Source: Arsenophonus sp048493715 (GTDB lineage Bacteria; Pseudomonadota; Gammaproteobacteria; Enterobacterales; Enterobacteriaceae). Taken from it: DNA of 64,000 bases. The translations under genes were made by a program, and so were the position numbers. Under the pieces are notes generated by a model. That model did no database searches, was not told the DNA's origin, and saw only the letters and a program-made list of their open reading frames with translations. Positions 54,037 through 62,251 of the stretch are shown here, one piece after another; the stretch's first letter is position 1; each line of letters opens with the position of its first letter. The stretch is taken from contig JBGDCZ010000004.1 in the NCBI GenBank assembly GCA_048493715.1, positions 21,000-84,999 of the forward strand, written 5' to 3'.

Positions 54037-56481
54037 ATGGTAAAAGATCCTTATAAAGACCGTGAGGCTGGGAAATATAATTCACCAATTGCAAGTCGTG
54101 AATATATCTTAGAGCTATTATCAAAGTTTACTACTCCTGTTAGTCGCCAGGAAATTGCCTGCAGATTAAAGTTAACGAAAGAAGAAGAGTTAGAGGCCTT
54201 GCGTCGACGTTTACGTGCTATGGAACGTGATGGGCAATTGGTGTTTACTCGTCGTCAATGTTATGCCTTACCTGAACGTCTTGATTTACTCAAAGGTATC
54301 GTTATTGGCCATCGTGATGGTTTTGGTTTTTTACGGGTAGAAGGGCAGAAAGATGATTTTTACCTTTCTTTAGAAGAAATGAAAAAAGCGCTACATGGTG
54401 ATGTGGTGCTTGCCCAACCATTAGGCAAAGATCGACGAGGACGGACAGAAGTTCGCATTGTTCGAGTGCTTGTTCCACGAAATAATCGTATTGTAGGATG
54501 TTATTTTTTAGAATCTGGTATCGGATACGTGATACCTGATGATAGCCGACTACCCTTTGATATTTTGATCCCGAAAGAGCGAGTTAACGGCGCTAGAATG
54601 GGAAATGTGGTTGTGGTTGAGATGACAACCCGGCCAGCACGTCATACACAGGCAATAGGAAATATTATCGAAGTATTAGGCGAAAGCATGGGTACTAACA
54701 TGGCAGTAGAGATTGCTTTGAGGACCTATGAAATTCCTTATCTTTGGCCACCACAAGTTGAAAAGCAAGTTGCTGGTTTGTCTGAACAGATCCCGGCGTC
54801 AGCAAAAAAAGGACGAATAGATTTATGTCATTTACCGTTAGTCACTATCGACGGTGAAGATGCCCGAGATTTTGATGATGCGGTTTATTGTATGCCGAAA
54901 GAAGAAGGTGGCTGGTGCTTGTGGGTTGCGATTGCTGATGTTAGCTATTATGTCCGGCCACAAACTGCTTTAGATAAGGAAGCGGTTAGTCGGGGAAATT
55001 CAGTCTATTTTCCTTCATGTGTCATCCCAATGTTACCTGAAATTCTTTCTAATGGATTGTGTTCATTGAACCCTGAAGTTGAGCGTCTTTGCATGGTATG
55101 TGAAATGCAGGTATCGGCTCAAGGACAAATTACTGCCGCTAAATTCTATGAAGCCGTGATGCGTTCTCATGCCAGATTGACTTATAGTAAGGTTTGGAAA
55201 ATTTTGCAGGGGGATGAAGAATTACGTCAACATTATCAATATCTAGTGCCATGTTTAGAACAACTTCATCTATTATATAAAGCTTTAGATAGCGCGCGCA
55301 TAAAACGTGGAGCTATCTCCTTTGAATCTGAAGAAGCAAAATTTATTTTTAATGCCGAAAAACGCATTGAGCGGATAGAGCCTGTTGAACGTAATGATGC
55401 CCATAAGTTAATTGAAGAATGTATGATTTTAGCCAATATAGCTGCTGCACGCTTTGTTGAGAGTAGTAAAGAGCCTAGCTTATATCGTGTCCATGATAAG
55501 CCTAAACCAGAGAGTATTATAAACTTGCGCACAGTATTTAGTGAATTAGGTTTGACATTACCAGGTGGAATGACACCACAGTCAGCGGATTATGCTAAAA
55601 TCATGGACGGAGTCGCTGAGCGGCCGGATTATGAATTTCTGCAAACAATGATTTTACGTTCAATGAAACAGGCTGTTTATGATCCTGAAAATAGGGGACA
55701 TTTTGGCTTGGCACTGAAATCTTATGCCCATTTTACATCACCTATTCGGCGTTATCCTGATTTAGCCCTACACCGTTCGATTAAATATCTTCTATCTAAG
55801 CAACATGGAGACAATCAACATCGTACGACGTTGACGGGTGGTTGGCATGCTGATACTAATGAAATGTTGCAATTAGGTGAACATTGTTCAATGACAGAAC
55901 GGCGAGCTGATGAAGCAACTAGAGATGTTGCTGATTGGTTGAAATGTGATTTTATGCAAGATCAAGTCGGCAATGTATTTAATGGCATTATCACCAGTGT
56001 CACTAGTTTTGGTTTTTTTGTTCGTTTAAAAGATCTTTTTATTGATGGTCTGGTGCATGTCTCTTCACTTAATAATGATTATTATCGCTTCGATAATGTA
56101 GGACAGTGGCTTATTGGAGAGTCTTCAGGTATGGTTTATCGTCTTGGTGATGAAGTTGAAATTAGAGTTGAAGCTGTTCATATGGATGAACGTAAAATCG
56201 ATTTTACGTTGATATCGACTTTGCGTAAAGCAAAAAATCCAGGTAAAACAGCCAAAGAAAAAGCAAAAAAAGCATTTAAACAGCCAACTTCAACTTATCA
56301 AGATGTCAGCCAAGACAAGAATTTTGAGCCCAATAGCGCATTTGTGAAGTCTAATAAGAAAGGCACCAAAAGCGTTAAAAAAGCAGATAAAAAAAGAAAG
56401 AAGGTTTCTGATAAAAGGAAAAAAATTGTAGCAAAATTGAAAGCAAAACAGGTTATTAAAAAAGCACAAAAAAAATCTTAG
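54037..56481 (+). CDS. rnr: Ribonuclease R
   Basis: This 814-residue 3'-5' exoribonuclease of the RNB family degrades structured RNA and assists trans-translation. Order: helix-turn-helix domain (about residues 15-80), two cold-shock domains (GIVIGHRDGFGFLRVEG onward), the RNB catalytic domain (TIDGEDARDFDDAVYC with the metal-binding aspartates about 272-281, VAIADVSYYV, HFTSPIRRYPDL), an S1 domain (VFNGIITSVTSFGFFVRL) and a Lys-rich tail. ATG at 54037 has AGGAGG-like TGGAGG 6 nt upstream. The poly-A tracts in the tail (runs of Lys AAA) are slippage-prone but the frame is intact. Confidence 0.96.
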   Translation: MVKDPYKDREAGKYNSPIASREYILELLSKFTTPVSRQEIACRLKLTKEEELEALRRRLRAMERDGQLVFTRRQCYALPERLDLLKGIVIGHRDGFGFLRVEGQKDDFYLSLEEMKKALHGDVVLAQPLGKDRRGRTEVRIVRVLVPRNNRIVGCYFLESGIGYVIPDDSRLPFDILIPKERVNGARMGNVVVVEMTTRPARHTQAIGNIIEVLGESMGTNMAVEIALRTYEIPYLWPPQVEKQVAGLSEQIPASAKKGRIDLCHLPLVTIDGEDARDFDDAVYCMPKEEGGWCLWVAIADVSYYVRPQTALDKEAVSRGNSVYFPSCVIPMLPEILSNGLCSLNPEVERLCMVCEMQVSAQGQITAAKFYEAVMRSHARLTYSKVWKILQGDEELRQHYQYLVPCLEQLHLLYKALDSARIKRGAISFESEEAKFIFNAEKRIERIEPVERNDAHKLIEECMILANIAAARFVESSKEPSLYRVHDKPKPESIINLRTVFSELGLTLPGGMTPQSADYAKIMDGVAERPDYEFLQTMILRSMKQAVYDPENRGHFGLALKSYAHFTSPIRRYPDLALHRSIKYLLSKQHGDNQHRTTLTGGWHADTNEMLQLGEHCSMTERRADEATRDVADWLKCDFMQDQVGNVFNGIITSVTSFGFFVRLKDLFIDGLVHVSSLNNDYYRFDNVGQWLIGESSGMVYRLGDEVEIRVEAVHMDERKIDFTLISTLRKAKNPGKTAKEKAKKAFKQPTSTYQDVSQDKNFEPNSAFVKSNKKGTKSVKKADKKRKKVSDKRKKIVAKLKAKQVIKKAQKKS

Positions 56482-56552
56482 TTATTTTTATTAATGATTT
56501 TCATCGGCTGTTATTTACTATCCTTAAGACTTATTAAGTAACCGATAAATTT

Positions 56553-57290
56553 ATGAGTGAAATTATTTATGGTATCCATGTGGTGCAAGCGCTGCTAGAA
56601 CGCGATCCTTCGCGTTTTAAACAAGTTTATGTACTCAAAGGGCGTGAAGATAAGCGTTTACTGCCACTTATTGAGCAGCTTGAAAAGTTGGGTATTATTA
56701 TCCAGCTAGCTAATCGTCAATGGCTGGATCGGCAGACAGAAAATGCGGTTCATCAGGGGATTATCGCGCAGGTAAAACCAGGCCGGCAATATCAAGAGAG
56801 TGATTTAGATATTATTATTGCTCAGACACAAAACCCTTTTTTGCTTATATTAGATGGTATTACCGATCTGCATAACTTAGGTGCTTGTTTGCGTAGTGCC
56901 GATGCAGCTGGTGTTGATGCAGTTATTGTACCAAAAGATAAATCTGCTAAGCTTAATGCCACTGCTAAGAAAGTCGCTTGTGGTGCAGCTGAGAGTATGC
57001 CATTAATTAGGGTAACCAATCTTGCGCGGACGTTACGTCAATTACAGCAGCAGCATATCTGGATTGTTGGTACCACTGGAGAAGCCAATCATACACTATA
57101 TGAGAGTAAGCTAACCGGGGCAATTGCATTGGTGATGGGGGCAGAAAGTGAAGGGATGCGCCGATTAACAAGAGAACATTGTGATGAACTGATTAGCATT
57201 CCAATGGCAGGTAGCGTTTCATCTTTAAATGTCTCTGTTGCCACTGGCGTTTGTTTATTTGAAGCAGTACGTCAACGACACAGTAAGTGA
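56553..57290 (+). CDS. rlmB: 23S rRNA Gm2251 2'-O-methyltransferase RlmB
   Basis: This 245-residue SpoU-family methyltransferase has an N-terminal RNA-binding domain (IYGIHVVQALLERDPSRFKQVY) and a C-terminal trefoil-knot SAM domain. Motif 1 is ILDGITDLHNLGACLRSADAAGVDAVI (conserved Asn and Arg), motif 2 ALVMGAESEGM, and motif 3 IPMAGSVSSLNVSVATGVCLFE. It follows rnr by 71 bp, the usual pairing. Length is close to E. coli (243). Confidence 0.96.
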   Translation: MSEIIYGIHVVQALLERDPSRFKQVYVLKGREDKRLLPLIEQLEKLGIIIQLANRQWLDRQTENAVHQGIIAQVKPGRQYQESDLDIIIAQTQNPFLLILDGITDLHNLGACLRSADAAGVDAVIVPKDKSAKLNATAKKVACGAAESMPLIRVTNLARTLRQLQQQHIWIVGTTGEANHTLYESKLTGAIALVMGAESEGMRRLTREHCDELISIPMAGSVSSLNVSVATGVCLFEAVRQRHSK

Positions 57291-57415
57291 GAAAAAGATA
57301 CGATTATTGATAATCTTGCAAAATAGCCTGCCCCAATCCAATTAGTGATAATTAATGATTTAATCTATTGCTTGAGTTTTAACTAAAGGATAGGTATAGT
57401 TATGCGTCGATTTTT

Positions 57416-57500
57416 CAGCTGCACTTAAATAAGTTCCTTGCCTCCATGGGCTGCAGCTGACCCTGACAGGAGGCTGGTTAATCCGTAAGGAGCAAAACTC
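57416..57500 (+). promoter_or_regulatory. rpsF mRNA leader (probable S6:S18 autoregulatory element)
   Basis: The leader holds two potential long helices: CAGCTGC (57416-57422) with GCAGCTG (57453-57459), and GCCTCC (57440-57445) with GGAGGC (57469-57474). The second ends close to TTAATCCGTAAGGAGCAA, a block I recall as nearly the same before E. coli rpsF. The S6:S18 complex is known to bind a conserved leader structure with an exposed CCG and repress the operon; a CCG occurs at 57482-57484. Fold and binding are inferred. Confidence 0.5.
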
Positions 57501-57893
57501 ATGCGTCATTACGAAATCGTTTTTATGGTTCACCCTGACCAGAGCGAGCAAGTTGCAGGTATGATTGAGCGTTATAGTGAATCTATCACCAAAGCGCAAG
57601 GTCAGATCCATCGCTTAGAAGACTGGGGTCGCCGTCAATTGGCTTATCCGATCAATAAATTGCACAAAGCGCACTATGTTCTGATGAACGTTGAAGCTCC
57701 ACAAGAAGTGATTGATGAGTTAGAAACAAACTTCCGCTTCAATGACGCCGTTATCCGCAGCATGATTATGCGCGTTAAGCATGCGGTTACTGAAGCTTCT
57801 CCAATGGTTAAAGCCAAAGATGATCGTCGCAGTCGTGATTTGGTTGATGAATACCAGGAAGAAATTGAGGAAGCTGAGGAGTCTGAAGAGTAA
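57501..57893 (+). CDS. rpsF: 30S ribosomal protein S6
   Basis: This 130-residue ribosomal protein begins MRHYEIVFMVHPDQSEQV and contains GRRQLAYPINKLHKAHYVLMN and FRFNDAVIRSMIMR, all S6 hallmarks. It ends in an acidic Glu-rich tail (EEIEEAEESEE), the site of RimK glutamylation in E. coli. It has a strong ribosome site, AAGGAG. It starts the rpsF-priB-rpsR-rplI operon. It is noticeably less AT-rich than nearby genes, as expected for a highly expressed gene. Confidence 0.98.
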   Translation: MRHYEIVFMVHPDQSEQVAGMIERYSESITKAQGQIHRLEDWGRRQLAYPINKLHKAHYVLMNVEAPQEVIDELETNFRFNDAVIRSMIMRVKHAVTEASPMVKAKDDRRSRDLVDEYQEEIEEAEESEE

Positions 57894-57901
57894 TTTTGGT
57901 T

Positions 57902-58219
57902 GTGAATATTAATCGATTGGTGCTGTCAGGTAAAATCTATAAAGCACCGATAAGAAAAGTTAGTCCGGCTGGAGTTCCTCACTGTCAGTTTGTGCTCGAA
58001 CATCGTTCACAACAGCAGGAGGCCGGTTTTTCGCGGCAAGTATGGTGTAGAATAAGCATCATCGCCAGCGGGCAAGAACTACAACAGTTTACTCACAGTA
58101 TAACGGTCGGTAGTCGAATCACTGTTATGGGCTTCATTAGTAACCATCAGGGTGCTAATGGCTTGAATAACATAGTGCTTCATGCCGAGCAGATTGAATT
58201 GATAGATTCTGGAGACTAG
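57902..58219 (+). CDS. priB: Primosomal replication protein N (PriB)
   Basis: This 105-residue single-strand DNA-binding OB-fold protein stabilises PriA at stalled forks during replication restart. NRLVLSGKIYKAPIRKVSPAGVPHCQFVLEHRS and the end VLHAEQIELIDSGD match E. coli PriB (104 residues). GTG at 57902 is preferred by homology; TTG at 57896, closer to the AAGAG ribosome site inside the rpsF end, is an alternative adding two residues. It lies between rpsF and rpsR as in E. coli. Confidence 0.95.
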   Translation: MNINRLVLSGKIYKAPIRKVSPAGVPHCQFVLEHRSQQQEAGFSRQVWCRISIIASGQELQQFTHSITVGSRITVMGFISNHQGANGLNNIVLHAEQIELIDSGD

Positions 58220-58223
58220 CCAA

Positions 58224-58451
58224 ATGGCACGTTATTTCCGTCGTCGTAAGTTCTGCCGTTTCACAGCGGAAGGCGTTCAAGAGATTGATTATAAAGATAT
58301 CACAACGCTAAAAAACTATATCACTGAAAGTGGTAAAATTGTACCAAGTCGTATCACTGGTACTCGTGCAAAATACCAGCGTCAGCTCGCACGTGCTGTT
58401 AAGCGCGCGCGTTACCTGTCTCTGCTGCCATATACTGATCGTCATCAGTAG
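58224..58451 (+). CDS. rpsR: 30S ribosomal protein S18
   Basis: The 75-residue S18 is short, basic and typical: MARYFRRRKFCRFTAEGVQEIDYKDI, then GKIVPSRITGTRAKYQRQLARAVKRARYLSLLPY. Length equals E. coli S18. It lies 4 bp after priB and 38 bp before rplI. With S6 it forms the heterodimer that both binds 16S rRNA and represses this operon through the leader. Confidence 0.98.
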   Translation: MARYFRRRKFCRFTAEGVQEIDYKDITTLKNYITESGKIVPSRITGTRAKYQRQLARAVKRARYLSLLPYTDRHQ

Positions 58452-58489
58452 TTGGTATGGTCCATTAACGACTTAAAGAGGATAAGGTA

Positions 58490-58939
58490 ATGCAAATTAT
58501 TCTACTGGATAAAGTAGCCAACCTGGGTAGCCTGGGTGATAAAGTTGTTGTTAAAGCGGGCTATGCTCGTAACTTTTTAATTCCGCAGGGAAAAGCTGTT
58601 CCTGCAACTAAGAAAAATATTGAATTTTTTGAAGCACGTCGTGCCGAATTGGAAGCTAAATTAGCTGACGTTCTGGCTGTAGCTGAAGCGCGCGCTGAGA
58701 AAATTAATTCATTAGCAACAGTAACTATCACCTCTAAAGCAGGTGATGAAGGTAAACTATTTGGTTCGATCGGAACTCGTAATATTGCTCAAGCAGTTAC
58801 TACTGCAGGTGTCGAGGTTGCGAAAAGTGAAGTCCGCTTACCAAATGGTGTATTGCGTACTGTTGGTCAACATGAAGTTCACTTCCAAGTGCATAGTGAT
58901 GTATTTGCAAAACTAAATGTGAATATTATTGCTGAATAA
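58490..58939 (+). CDS. rplI: 50S ribosomal protein L9
   Basis: The 149-residue L9 has the N-terminal globular domain (MQIILLDKVANLGSLGDKVVVKAGYARNFLIPQGKA), the long connecting helix (about residues 41-75) and the C-terminal domain (GKLFGSIGTRNIAQAV ... RTVGQHEVHFQVHSDV). Length equals E. coli L9. AGAGG lies upstream of the ATG. A strong terminator follows within 30 bp, closing the operon. Confidence 0.98.
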   Translation: MQIILLDKVANLGSLGDKVVVKAGYARNFLIPQGKAVPATKKNIEFFEARRAELEAKLADVLAVAEARAEKINSLATVTITSKAGDEGKLFGSIGTRNIAQAVTTAGVEVAKSEVRLPNGVLRTVGQHEVHFQVHSDVFAKLNVNIIAE

Positions 58940-58965
58940 TTGCTTTCTGATTATTAGGCACAAAT

Positions 58966-58995
58966 AAAAACACCAGCATTTGCTGGTGTTTTTAT
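58966..58995 (+). terminator. Terminator of the rpsF-rplI operon
   Basis: Stem CACCAGC / GCTGGTG with a 4-nt loop, flanked by AAAAA on the left and TTTTT on the right, so it can work in both directions. Confidence 0.9.
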
Positions 58996-59332
58996 TTCTA
59001 ATTTTAGTGGCTAAGTAATCGTGGCTAGCAATCTAGTGCGTGGAGGACATTGGTTAACTTTTTTGATTACTAGTTGAGGATTCCTGATTGATTAGCAGTT
59101 AATTTTAATTCATAAAAGTGTTGTTTATATATTGTCATTGATAGACATTATAATAAGAAATAAAGTGTATTTTTCAAATCAAACTCCCAGCTTCAAATTT
59201 TTAGTATTTAGAAAATTAATAGATTGATATTAAGTTAGAGTATTATTTTTTTAGCTAAAATTTATTTTATACAATTATTTATCCCTTTATTGATAGTTGT
59301 TATTCTTTTTAATTTAATAAATAGGTGTTCTT
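58996..59332. other. AT-rich intergenic region, nothing recognised
   Basis: 337 bp between the rplI terminator and fklB. It must contain the fklB promoter, but no confident -35/-10 pair, repeat or gene remnant was found. Confidence 0.5.
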
Positions 59333-59953
59333 ATGACAGATCAAGCATTCGATTCAGTTGAAACTCAGGCAAGTTATGGTATTGGTATTCAAGTCGGACA
59401 GCAGCTTTTAGAATCAGGTTTGGAAGGCATACAGCCTGAAGCTTTACTTGCAGGTTTATGTGATGCATTACATAGTAAAACCCCAGTTGTTCCTGTTGAA
59501 GCTTTGCATAGGGCATTGCTTGAGATCCATGAACGTGCGGATGCTGAGCGACGTAAATTTCAACAAGCAGCGGTGGTGGAAGGACAAACATTCTTGGAGA
59601 ACAATCGACAGCGGGAAGGTGTCAATGCAACTGAATCAGGATTGCAATTTAGTATCTTAAAACAAGGTGAAGGTGCTATTCCTGCTAAAGCAGATCGGGT
59701 TCGTGTTCATTATACTGGCCGGTTAATCGATGGCACGGTTTTTGATTGTTCGAGAGATAGAGGGCAACCAGCAGAATTTCCTGTTAGTGGCGTTATTGCT
59801 GGCTGGATTGAAGCCTTGACATTGATGCCTACAGGTTCAAAATGGGAGCTTTATATTCCGCATAATTTAGCATATGGTGAACGTGGTGCTGGTGCCGCTA
59901 TTCCGCCGTTTAGCACGTTAATTTTCGAAGTTGAATTGCTTGAGGTTGTCTAA
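59333..59953 (+). CDS. fklB: FKBP-type peptidyl-prolyl isomerase FklB (FKBP22)
   Basis: A 206-residue FKBP22. The N-terminal dimerisation domain (about residues 1-85: QASYGIGIQVGQQLLESGLEGI, HERADAERRKFQ) is followed by a long helix and the FKBP catalytic domain (about 100-206) with VRVHYTGRLIDGTVFDCS, GVIAGWIEALTLMPTGSKWELYIP, LAYGERGAGAAIPPFSTLIFEVELLEV. No signal peptide, so probably cytoplasmic, like E. coli FklB. Length equals E. coli FklB (206). Upstream ytfB is missing. Confidence 0.96.
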   Translation: MTDQAFDSVETQASYGIGIQVGQQLLESGLEGIQPEALLAGLCDALHSKTPVVPVEALHRALLEIHERADAERRKFQQAAVVEGQTFLENNRQREGVNATESGLQFSILKQGEGAIPAKADRVRVHYTGRLIDGTVFDCSRDRGQPAEFPVSGVIAGWIEALTLMPTGSKWELYIPHNLAYGERGAGAAIPPFSTLIFEVELLEVV

Positions 59954-60037
59954 TTAAGATTTTACTCGTCATTGAATTAGCCTGTTTATAAAGAAGATAA
60001 TTCGATAAATAATTTATGCCGTTTTCAGAGATATAAT

Positions 60038-60778
60038 ATGCTTGAGCAAATTTGTGATTTGGTAAAAGAAGCAGGTAGAGCAATTATGACTATCTATGAA
60101 AGTGAACAACAACTTTCTGTTAAGCACAAAAAAGATAGCTTACCGGTGACTGAAGCAGATCTTCTTGCTCACCAGATTATTAAAACTGGATTAGCAAGCA
60201 TAACACCTCATATTCCGCTACTCTCTGAAGAAGAACCTCCAGCTTGGCCGGAACGTTGTCATTGGGAGTGCTACTGGTTAGTTGATCCACTTGATGGTAC
60301 CAAAGAGTTTATTCAAAGGAATGGTGAATTTACTGTCAATATTGCTTTAATTAAGTCTGGTTCTCCCGTTATGGGAGTTATCTATGCACCAGCAAAAAAT
60401 ACACTTTATGCGAGTGAGAAAGGGACAGCATGGAAAATAGTAGATGGTGTCAGACAAGCCATTCATGTTGCTAATGGGCACCCTCCTCTTATTGTAATCA
60501 GCCGTTCTTATCAGGATAAAGAATTGGCCGATTATTTAGCCCAAATGGGCGAGCATGAAATAATGGTCATGGGATCTTCATTAAAATTTTGTCTCGTTGC
60601 TGAAGGTAACACGCAACTTTATCCACGCTTTGGTCCTACTCATATTTGGGATACTGCCGCTGGGCATGCGATTGCCCAGGCGGCAGGTGCTAATGTAATT
60701 GATTGGTATGGTAGAACGTTAGACTATTCACCAAGAGAATCCTTTTTTAATCCGGGATTTAGGGTGTCAATATTCTGA
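60038..60778 (+). CDS. cysQ: 3'(2'),5'-bisphosphate nucleotidase CysQ
   Basis: This 246-residue member of the inositol monophosphatase superfamily removes the 3'-phosphate of PAP, a by-product of sulphate assimilation and of carrier-protein charging. Metal-site motifs are SEEEP, the signature VDPLDGTKEFIQRNGEFTVN (about residues 81-100) and WDTAAGHAIAQAAGA. Length equals E. coli CysQ. cpdB, adjacent in E. coli, is absent. It is convergent with ytfJ, with an 8-bp gap between stops. Confidence 0.96.
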   Translation: MLEQICDLVKEAGRAIMTIYESEQQLSVKHKKDSLPVTEADLLAHQIIKTGLASITPHIPLLSEEEPPAWPERCHWECYWLVDPLDGTKEFIQRNGEFTVNIALIKSGSPVMGVIYAPAKNTLYASEKGTAWKIVDGVRQAIHVANGHPPLIVISRSYQDKELADYLAQMGEHEIMVMGSSLKFCLVAEGNTQLYPRFGPTHIWDTAAGHAIAQAAGANVIDWYGRTLDYSPRESFFNPGFRVSIF

Positions 60779-60786
60779 TAGTTTAA

Positions 60787-61350
60787 TTAATTATTTTTTA
60801 ATTGTGTTTCAATCAGTTTAATAACTTTGCTTGTCTCTTGCGATGTTAGTGCGCCATCTTTAGCAAACAAGACTTCACCATTTTTATTTAATACGATGAT
60901 GGTTGAGCTCTTGGGTTTTAACTGCCAGGCTTTTTTAACTACACCTTTGTTATCAACAATGATTTGTGAAAAAGGGAATTCTCGCTTGCTGTCTTCGATA
61001 CTATTGCGTACAAAAAAACCGGTTCCAAGGATTGTATCATCGGTATTAACAATAGTTGTTGTCTGGTATTTTTTCTGATCAAATTTCTTTTGTTTAATGG
61101 ATTCAATTAATGGTTCGTTGAGTTCTTTAGCGGAAAGACGCCCGGCAATATGTAGGATCGTTCTTATTTTGCTAGCCAGTTTTTTGCTACTCCAAGCTTG
61201 ATAAATAAGCTTACCATTTTCATTTAACAGAAGTTCACCTCGATCAGTGACAGTAACGTCAGGTACCGGCTTATTAATGGTAAAGTTGGCTGTTAATGCC
61301 GAGAAAGGCAGAGTTAATAAAATTGCTATGGGTATGATCTTTTTTAACAT
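60787..61350 (-). CDS. ytfJ: YtfJ, periplasmic thioredoxin-fold protein
   Basis: A 187-residue protein with a signal peptide (MLKKIIPIAILLTLPFSALTA). It matches the YtfJ family: VTDRGELLLNENGKLIYQAWSS, HIAGRLSAKE, YQTTTIVNTDDTILGTGFFVR and FAKDGALTS. The fold is predicted as thioredoxin/TlpA-like but without a CxxC motif; the function is unknown. ATG at 61350 has AGGAGC upstream; the frame is open to 61362 (GTG), which overlaps this ribosome site. Length is close to E. coli (184). Confidence 0.92.
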   Translation of the reverse strand: MLKKIIPIAILLTLPFSALTANFTINKPVPDVTVTDRGELLLNENGKLIYQAWSSKKLASKIRTILHIAGRLSAKELNEPLIESIKQKKFDQKKYQTTTIVNTDDTILGTGFFVRNSIEDSKREFPFSQIIVDNKGVVKKAWQLKPKSSTIIVLNKNGEVLFAKDGALTSQETSKVIKLIETQLKNN

Positions 61351-61664
61351 AGTGCTCCTCACTAATTTTTTCTACACTGGTTATTAATGTTTGTAATCGT
61401 TTATTAGCATAGTCAATCTTAAATATAATGTCTTTGTTACTAAAAGCTGCGCTAGCATATACAGTAAAAGTTGTTAAGATTTCAAATGAAAAATATTGTA
61501 ATGATTATTCAAAACTATTTAATTAGTTATCATGTTATGTAAAATCTTTAAATCTTATTGGAAAAGGAGAACTAAAGCTTGTCTCAATAGTCTATGATTA
61601 TAAAATGTGTCATGAATCACATTTTTGTGACTTTCAAGATCAACAAAGGGGAGGAAAAAGTTGA
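61351..61664. other. Divergent ytfJ/ytfK intergenic region
   Basis: About 310 bp, AT-rich. It contains a strong CRP-like palindrome (61603-61624) and, just before ytfK, a purine-rich ribosome site (AAGGGGAGGAAAAAG). A -10-like TATGAT is at 61593-61598 with no good -35. No gene remnant is recognised. Confidence 0.55.
61603..61624 (+). promoter_or_regulatory. CRP-like operator upstream of ytfK
   Basis: AAATGTG-TCATGAA-TCACATTT: the arms TGTGT and TCACA with N6 spacing match the CRP consensus TGTGA-N6-TCACA at nine of ten positions, and the flanking AAA/TTT also fit the extended 22-bp consensus. Its centre is about 51 bp upstream of the ytfK ATG and about 260 bp from ytfJ. Activation or repression cannot be decided because the ytfK start site is unknown. 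Confidence 0.6.
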
Positions 61665-61871
61665 ATGAAGATTTTTCACCGTTATAACCCACTGAAGATT
61701 GCGCGTTACGTTAAAATATTATTTCGTGGTCGATTGTATATCAAAGATATGGGAGTATTTGAATTTGACAAAGGGAAGATATTACCCCCAAGAATTAAAG
61801 ATAAGCGGTATTTCAATATAATGAATGAAATCAATAAAGAAGTCCTTGTCCTCCAGACAGAAATAGGTTAA
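61665..61871 (+). CDS. ytfK: YtfK, SpoT-activating small protein
   Basis: A 68-residue protein, DUF1107 family: MKIFHRYNPLKIARYVKILF, GRLYIKDMGVFEFDKGKILPP, ending VLVLQTEIG. Length equals E. coli YtfK, which was reported to bind SpoT and tilt it toward (p)ppGpp synthesis under phosphate or fatty-acid starvation. A long purine-rich ribosome site (GGGGAGGAAAAAG) precedes the ATG. A GC-rich hairpin follows 20 bp after the stop. Divergent from ytfJ, as in E. coli. Confidence 0.94.
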   Translation: MKIFHRYNPLKIARYVKILFRGRLYIKDMGVFEFDKGKILPPRIKDKRYFNIMNEINKEVLVLQTEIG

Positions 61872-62251
61872 TTCGTGTGAGATAGATTGTGCGCCACACT
61901 CTCAGTGGCGCAGATATAATAAATATAAACTAATCATTTAAGTGTTTTTCATACATAAGTTCTGCTTCAGACCGGATTAGCAAAAAAGTGTTTTACCAAG
62001 CCTCACTTTACTACCTCCATGTTAGATTTGCTTTTTAGCAACCCCATTTCATTTTGTCGGTGGGATTTAATAATTTGGCTTAGGGTAGGCCTACAGTGAT
62101 GTTTCGATTAATATAAAGTCTATACTTTTGAAGTAAATTGAATCCCGTATAAACTGGGATTAAATAATTGCAGTAGTCTATATAACTTACTCGCTTATCA
62201 ACTCTTGTTGATGGAATATATCAACCTCAAAGAAGAGAAAGGTTTTCTCCT
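61872..62251. other. Intergenic region with a hairpin after ytfK
   Basis: 380 bp. A stable hairpin GCGCCAC / GTGGCGC (61891-61897 with 61905-61911, 7-nt loop) follows ytfK and may end its transcript, although no T tract follows. The remainder is AT-rich with no recognised element apart from an AAGAAGAGAAAGG ribosome-site-like stretch before 62252. Confidence 0.5.
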
